NCBI GenBank assembly: GCA_964636095.1 | Contig: CAZWRF010000007.1 | Coordinates: 1 to 24,298, forward strand | DNA length: 24,298 nucleotides | From: CAZWRF01 sp964636095 | GTDB taxonomy: Bacteria > Patescibacteriota > Minisyncoccia > JAHISW01 > Tagabacteraceae | Reading direction: 5' to 3' | Shown: in pieces, positions 20,808 to 24,298 of the stretch | How positions within the stretch are numbered: the stretch's first letter is position 1 | Layout of the letters: every line of letters starts with the position of its first letter | The notes under the pieces: generated by a model | Databases searched by the model: none | The model's input: only the letters and a program-made list of their open reading frames with translations | What the model was told of the DNA's origin: nothing | Translations under genes and position numbers: made by a program

Positions 20808-21937
20808 GAGTTTTGATGATAAGTACGGACAGGGGCTTGTTTAAAGAAGATTCTGAAGTAAGGCAGAGGATTGTTGAATATGGCGGGCTCGCGGAGGAGC
20901 TGCACGTGATAGTTTTTTCAAAACAAAATTCCCAAACAAATTCCAAATTCCAAATTCCAGATTCCAATGTCTTTGTATATCCCACAAATTCTTTTACAAA
21001 ATTCAACTATGTTTTTGATGCCATAAAAATCGGCAAAACAATTTCCAAGCCGGACCTGATAACGACCCAAGACGCTTTTGAATGCGGGTATGTGGGATAT
21101 ACGCTTTCGCGTTTTTTCGGCTGCAAACTGCAGTTGCAGATACACACTGATTTTTTAAGTCCCTATTTTGCCGTAGAATCAATTCTAAATAAAATACGCG
21201 TTCGCCTGGCAAAATTTTTAATCTCGAAAGCAGATGGCATCCGCGTCGTTTCGGAAAGAATAAAAAAATCAATAATTGAGAATTGTAAATTGAAGATTGA
21301 AAATTCCGCGATAGCGATGCTGCCCATTTTCGTTGATATTGAGAAGATAAAAAACACCCCAATAAAGACCGATTTGAAAAGAAAGTATGCAAAGTTTGAA
21401 TTTATAATTCTAATGGCCGGCCGGCTGACCCGCGAAAAAAATATAGGGTTGGCTCTGGAAGTATTCTCCGCCATAAAAGTAAGGTATCCTACCACCGGGC
21501 TGGTTATAGTGGGCGATGGGCCTGAAAAAGAAAATTTAAAATCTAAAATTAAAAATTTAAAACTAGGCGACAGTGTCGCGCTTGAAGACTGGAGCGATGA
21601 TATTACTTCTTACTACAAAACAGCGAATATTTTTTTGCTGACATCAAACTATGAAGGCTACGGGCGAACGGTAATTGAAGCCATGGCGGCGGACTGTCCT
21701 GTGGTGATGACGGACGTAGGACTGGCGGGAGATATCGTAAAAAACGGATACAACGGAATGGTGGCGCCGGTAAAAGACAGGCAAAAACTTTTTGATGCAA
21801 TTAACCTTCTTGTTACTTCTTCGGAAACTGTTCACGACTTTATTTTTGCTTTCATGCCCACATTTAACGGTTTTCCTACAAAAGAAGAATATTTGGAACA
21901 ATATAAAAAAAGCTGGGAGGCTTGTTTTTCAGGTTAA
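20804..21937 (+). CDS. GT4-type glycosyltransferase
   Basis: 377 residues from a GTG start overlapping the upstream TGA; the product begins MRVLMISTDRGLF. The donor domain shows ILMAGRLTREKNIGLALEVF, IVGDGPEKENL and SNYEGYGRTVIEAMA (EX7E) then VVMTDVGLAGDIV. It is most likely another step of the same surface polysaccharide, since it is translationally coupled to the preceding transferase and followed by gmd. Heptad arrays at 20940-20967, 21275-21302 and 21535-21562 are all in frame. A weak hairpin with T-tract (21970-21993) follows. Confidence 0.88.
   Translation: MRVLMISTDRGLFKEDSEVRQRIVEYGGLAEELHVIVFSKQNSQTNSKFQIPDSNVFVYPTNSFTKFNYVFDAIKIGKTISKPDLITTQDAFECGYVGYTLSRFFGCKLQLQIHTDFLSPYFAVESILNKIRVRLAKFLISKADGIRVVSERIKKSIIENCKLKIENSAIAMLPIFVDIEKIKNTPIKTDLKRKYAKFEFIILMAGRLTREKNIGLALEVFSAIKVRYPTTGLVIVGDGPEKENLKSKIKNLKLGDSVALEDWSDDITSYYKTANIFLLTSNYEGYGRTVIEAMAADCPVVMTDVGLAGDIVKNGYNGMVAPVKDRQKLFDAINLLVTSSETVHDFIFAFMPTFNGFPTKEEYLEQYKKSWEACFSG
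20940..20967. repeat. heptanucleotide array, 4 x ATTCCAR
   Basis: ATTCCAA, ATTCCAA, ATTCCAG, ATTCCAA; encodes SKFQIPDSN near the N-terminus of the glycosyltransferase. Confidence 0.85.
21275..21302. repeat. heptanucleotide array, 4 x ATTGNNN
   Basis: ATTGAGA, ATTGTAA, ATTGAAG, ATTGAAA, with a fifth degraded unit ATTCCGC; encodes ENCKLKIENS. Confidence 0.8.
21535..21562. repeat. heptanucleotide array, 4 x TNNAAAA
   Basis: TTTAAAA, TCTAAAA, TTAAAAA, TTTAAAA; encodes LKSKIKNLKL. A/T-rich, so less striking alone than the others. Confidence 0.55.
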
Positions 21938-21941
21938 TTGC

Positions 21942-21970
21942 TTGTCTTTGAGTTTCTTTTGTGCTATAAG
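21942..21970 (+). promoter_or_regulatory. promoter of gmd
   Basis: TTGTCT (21942-21947), 17-nt spacer ending in TGC (extended -10), TATAAG (21965-21970). Leader of about 42 nt with TTTGATAA (21991-21998), again starting 21 nt after the -10, and the Shine-Dalgarno AAAGGAGG. Confidence 0.55.
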
Positions 21971-21993
21971 TTGCTCAAATAGCAACGTTTTTT
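21970..21993 (+). terminator. weak hairpin with T-tract before gmd (terminator or leader element)
   Basis: GTTGCT (21970-21975), loop CAAAT, AGCAAC (21981-21986), G, then six T. It could end the upstream glycosyltransferase transcript or act in the early gmd leader, since it overlaps the predicted transcript start. Confidence 0.45.
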
Positions 21994-22018
21994 GATAAAA
22001 AATTAGAAAGGAGGAAAT

Positions 22019-23035
22019 ATGAAAAGAGCGTTGATTACCGGAATAACCGGGCAAGACGGTTCGTATTTGGCCGAGCTTTTGTTAAGCAAGGGCTATAAGA
22101 TTTATGGCCTGGAAAGAAGGGCTTCCACCAAAAACAGAACCAATATTCGCCACATAGAAGATAAAATAAATTTTGTTTCAGGCGACCTTACGGACCAGGG
22201 TTCACTAATGCGGGCGCTGCAGGAATCCGGCGCGACGGAAGTCTACAATCTGGCTTCGCAGTCTTTTGTAAAAGCTTCATGGGAACAGCCGGCCTATACC
22301 GGTATAGTTACCGGCTTGGGAGTAACGAATATGCTGGAAGCTATTCGCACGGTCAATAAAAAAGTCCGGTTTTACCAAGCTTCGTCTTCTGAAATGTTCG
22401 GCAAAGTTCAGGAAACCCCCCAGAAAGAAACCACGCCTTTTTATCCGCGCAGTCCCTACGGAGTGGCCAAGCTTTACGGCCACTGGATGACGGTAAATTA
22501 CCGGGAAAGCTACAATATTTTCGCCTGTTCGGGTATTTTGTTCAACCACGAATCTCCGCGGCGGGGGCTGGAATTTGTTACCCGGAAAATAACTCACGCG
22601 GTGGCATCCATAGCCTTGGGTTTTCAGAAAAAGTTTTCACTCGGCAATATTGATTCCAGAAGAGACTGGGGTTTTGCCGGAGATTTTGTGGAAGCTATGT
22701 GGCTGATGCTTCAAAGGGAAAAGCCCGAAGATTTTGTTGTTGCGACAGGCGAAACTCATAGTGTTAGAAATTTTCTTGAGTTATCTTTTGCTGCTGCGGG
22801 GCTCCGGGTGGAAAGCAATGGAAAAGAAGGAGTGAAAGAAAAATATGTAAGAAAAGATACGGGGGAAACGGTTCTCGAAATAAGCCCTCAATTTTTTAGG
22901 CCAGCCGAAGTGGACCTTTTGAAGGGAGATTCTCTGAAGGCGAGAATAGCCTTGGGCTGGAAGCCAAAAGTGAGCTTTGAAGAGCTTATTCGGATGATGG
23001 TTCAAAATGATATCGACTTTTTAAAGAAAAAATAA
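22019..23035 (+). CDS. gmd: GDP-mannose 4,6-dehydratase
   Basis: 338 residues, normal length for Gmd. Converts GDP-D-mannose to GDP-4-keto-6-deoxy-mannose, the precursor of GDP-fucose, GDP-rhamnose, GDP-perosamine and similar sugars. Short-chain dehydrogenase (extended) fold: NADP-binding GITGQDGSYLAELLL (residues 7-21), ERRASTKNRTNI, YNLASQSFVKASWEQP, catalytic SSEMFG and Y-x3-K in SPYGVAKLYGHWM, then FNHESPRRGLEFVTRKI and NIDSRRDWGFAGDFVEAMWLML, a Gmd hallmark. Start fixed by AGGAGG 5-6 nt before 22019. It supplies an activated deoxy-sugar to the neighbouring transferases; the reductase or epimerase that completes the sugar is not in the window. Confidence 0.96.
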   Translation: MKRALITGITGQDGSYLAELLLSKGYKIYGLERRASTKNRTNIRHIEDKINFVSGDLTDQGSLMRALQESGATEVYNLASQSFVKASWEQPAYTGIVTGLGVTNMLEAIRTVNKKVRFYQASSSEMFGKVQETPQKETTPFYPRSPYGVAKLYGHWMTVNYRESYNIFACSGILFNHESPRRGLEFVTRKITHAVASIALGFQKKFSLGNIDSRRDWGFAGDFVEAMWLMLQREKPEDFVVATGETHSVRNFLELSFAAAGLRVESNGKEGVKEKYVRKDTGETVLEISPQFFRPAEVDLLKGDSLKARIALGWKPKVSFEELIRMMVQNDIDFLKKK

Positions 23036-23042
23036 AAGTTTT

Positions 23043-23071
23043 AAATCCCCTTTGCGTTGCAAAGGGGATTT
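23043..23071 (+). terminator. terminator after gmd
   Basis: Perfect 12-bp stem AAATCCCCTTTG (23043-23054) / CAAAGGGGATTT (23060-23071), loop CGTTG, then TTTTT after two bases. Confidence 0.9.
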
Positions 23072-23077
23072 GCTTTT

Positions 23078-23086
23078 TGCTAGAGT
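23078..23086 (+). promoter_or_regulatory. extended -10 promoter of the last glycosyltransferase, leaderless type
   Basis: TG-C-TAGAGT with hexamer at 23081-23086, 6 nt before the ATG at 23093, the same geometry as leuS and the lamin-tail gene. A TTGCAA (23057-23062) 18 nt upstream lies inside the gmd terminator. Confidence 0.55.
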
Positions 23087-23092
23087 TAAACA

Positions 23093-24187
23093 ATGGTGAG
23101 GCTTTTAATAATTACACAAAAAGTGGATATAAACGACGACATCCTCGGTTTTTTTCACCGGTGGATAGAGGAGTTTGCGAAAAAATGTGAAAAGGTGACG
23201 GTAATTTGCCTTCAGCTTGGCGAGTATAATTTGCCCGACAATGTAAAAATTTTGTCACTCGGAAAAGAAAAATCAAGATTCAAGATTCAAGATTCAAGAT
23301 TTAAGAATAAATTTAAATATACTTTTAGATTTTGGAAGTATATCTGGGAAGAAAGGAAGAACTATGACAAAGTATTCGTGCACATGAATCCAGAATATGT
23401 TGTTTTGGGAGGCATTCCTTGGGAACTGATGAGAAAAAAAATATATCTCTGGTATACCCACAAGTCGGTAAACTTATGGCTTCGGCTGGCTGTAAATTTG
23501 GCAGATAAAGTTTTTACAGCCTCGGATAAAAGCTTCAGGCTAAAGTCGGACAAGGTTGTGGTAACGGGACATGGGATAGACACCGAAAAATTTTCAATAT
23601 CCAATTTTCAATTTTCAAATAAACTCAAAACTCAAAATTCAAAATTTACGATTTTGACTGTCGGACGAATTACTAAATCTAAAAATATTGATTTATTGAT
23701 AGAGGCGGGGGAGATTTTGAAGAAGAGAGGTTTTGATTTTGAAATTAAGATTGCCGGCGGACCCGTCACCGGAGAGGACAAAATTTATTTTGAAAAACTA
23801 AAAGAAACGGTTAAAGAAAAAAAGCTGGAAAATTTTATAAGTTTTGTCGGCCCAATACCCAACAAAGATATTCCGGAGTTTTATAAGAAAGGGGATTCCT
23901 GCCTCGCCGGCGGGCGGGTGTTCATAAACCTTAGCGATACCGGAAGCATGGATAAAGCCGTCCTTGAAGCCATGGCGTCGGGGCTTTTGGTGCTTACCTC
24001 AAATGAAGCATTCAAGGAAATTCTTCCCGGAAAATATTTTGTAAACAACGACGCAAGAGATGTTGCCGAAAGGGTCGCAATGTTTTCAAGCGAAGAGCCA
24101 AATCCGGAACTAAAAAAATACGTTGAGAAAAACCACAACTTAAAAAACCTTATAGATAAAATTATTTCAGAAATTCGCGAATTCTAA
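23093..24187 (+). CDS. GT4-type glycosyltransferase with repeat and GC-rich insertions
   Basis: 364 residues. Starts MVRLLIITQKVDINDDILGFFHRW. The donor domain shows ILTVGRITKSKNIDLLIEAG, IKIAGGPVTGEDKIY and then DTGSMDKAVLEAMASG, where the first Glu of EX7E is Gly, a variant seen in part of the GT4 group. Odd features: a perfect heptad array (23273-23300) encoding SRFKIQDSRFK, an 8-unit heptad stretch (23595-23650) encoding SISNFQFSNKLKTQNSKFT right before the donor domain, and a 21-nt GC-rich insertion (23897-23917, SCLAGGR) splitting the motif D-VFINLS. The 3' end overlaps a convergent gene by 26 bp. Confidence 0.87.
   Translation: MVRLLIITQKVDINDDILGFFHRWIEEFAKKCEKVTVICLQLGEYNLPDNVKILSLGKEKSRFKIQDSRFKNKFKYTFRFWKYIWEERKNYDKVFVHMNPEYVVLGGIPWELMRKKIYLWYTHKSVNLWLRLAVNLADKVFTASDKSFRLKSDKVVVTGHGIDTEKFSISNFQFSNKLKTQNSKFTILTVGRITKSKNIDLLIEAGEILKKRGFDFEIKIAGGPVTGEDKIYFEKLKETVKEKKLENFISFVGPIPNKDIPEFYKKGDSCLAGGRVFINLSDTGSMDKAVLEAMASGLLVLTSNEAFKEILPGKYFVNNDARDVAERVAMFSSEEPNPELKKYVEKNHNLKNLIDKIISEIREF
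23273..23300. repeat. heptanucleotide array, 4 perfect TCAAGAT units
   Basis: Four identical TCAAGAT copies followed by a degraded TTAAGAA; encodes SRFKIQDSRFK. Confidence 0.9.
23595..23650. repeat. heptanucleotide array, 8 units in one register
   Basis: CAATATC, CAATTTT, CAATTTT, CAAATAA, then ACTCAAA, ACTCAAA, ATTCAAA, ATTTACG: two unit types joined without breaking the 7-nt phase. Confidence 0.75.
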
Positions 24188-24296
24188 TTTTCCACGGAGC
24201 AACGAGCCCTTCAAAAATAATAGAGAAAGACATTTTTGATTTTCCCTCTTTCCGCTCGTCAAAAAAGATAGGATATTCTTTCGGGCGAACTCCGTT
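24162..24296 (-). CDS. dolichol-phosphate-mannose-synthase-like GT2 glycosyltransferase, C-terminal fragment
   Basis: 44 residues before the stop TAA at 24164-24162; the rest lies beyond the window. The segment KEYPIFFDERKEGKSKMS matches the end of GT2 polyprenyl-phosphate mannose/glucose synthases (pattern 'EvPI.F..R..G.SKM'), followed by a helical tail IIFEGLVAPWKIRIREFLK. It would transfer a sugar from a nucleotide to a lipid carrier, fitting the surface-glycan context. It converges with and overlaps the preceding glycosyltransferase. Too short for certainty. Confidence 0.7.
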   Translation of the reverse strand, partial: NGVRPKEYPIFFDERKEGKSKMSFSIIFEGLVAPWKIRIREFLK

Positions 24297-24298
24297 TT

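Noticed and set aside
18802..23650. Heptad arrays as CRISPR repeats or sequencing artefacts
   Set aside because: Units are 7 nt without spacers, so not CRISPR. The reading frames stay intact through every array and the sequences differ, so an artefact is unlikely.

Overview
The window most resembles a small-genome Patescibacteria (CPR, Parcubacteria-like) chromosome. The indicators are a HARE-HTH/sigma-region-4 protein followed by a DUF8128-like membrane protein and a TraG/HerA-like ATPase, a short EF-P with a non-canonical tip loop, perfect-arm hairpin terminators, very tight gene packing, many apparently leaderless genes, and surface-glycan glycosyltransferases carrying odd in-frame repeats. 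This placement is inference; there is no rRNA here to confirm it. Three N runs are present: 1613-1712 and 14399-14498 (100 N each, so probably unknown true size) and 20246-20255.

Layout. 1-1757 (minus): the N-terminal part of an M1 aminopeptidase and an M29 aminopeptidase, each behind a nearly identical sigma70-type promoter. 1777-5808 (plus): EF-P, an ECF-like sigma factor overlapping a small membrane protein, and leucyl-tRNA synthetase. 5909-7405: a fused A+B 3-oxoacid CoA-transferase. 7515-12207: HARE-HTH/sigma4 protein, DUF8128-like protein, TraG-like ATPase and an LpxH-like metallophosphoesterase.

12348-16703 is the main discovery: a glycine/sarcosine/betaine reductase locus in two convergent operons, grdE-grdB (plus) and grdC-grdA (minus). 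grdA contains an in-frame UGA exactly where the family carries selenocysteine, followed at once by a plausible bacterial SECIS hairpin. An ordinary ORF caller splits this gene. grdB is broken by an assembly gap that falls over its own expected selenocysteine site. With the two aminopeptidases and the CoA-transferase, this suggests peptide degradation feeding Stickland-type amino-acid reduction, which is unexpected for an organism of this type. grdD, grdX, thioredoxin, thioredoxin reductase and sel genes are not in the window.

16823-24298 is cell-surface: a lamin-tail/PKD anchored protein, four GT4-type glycosyltransferases, GDP-mannose 4,6-dehydratase and the C-terminus of a dolichol-phosphate-mannose-synthase-like GT2. 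All four GT4 genes contain in-frame tandem arrays with a 7-nucleotide period (eleven arrays), and three carry additional GC-richer or palindromic insertions.

Gene starts fall into two classes: leaderless genes with a -10 box 6-9 nt before ATG, and Shine-Dalgarno genes with a leader of about 40-50 nt that often contains a TTTGAYAA box. I saw no tRNA, rRNA, CRISPR array, insertion sequence or replication origin. No gene-free stretch exceeds 300 bases.
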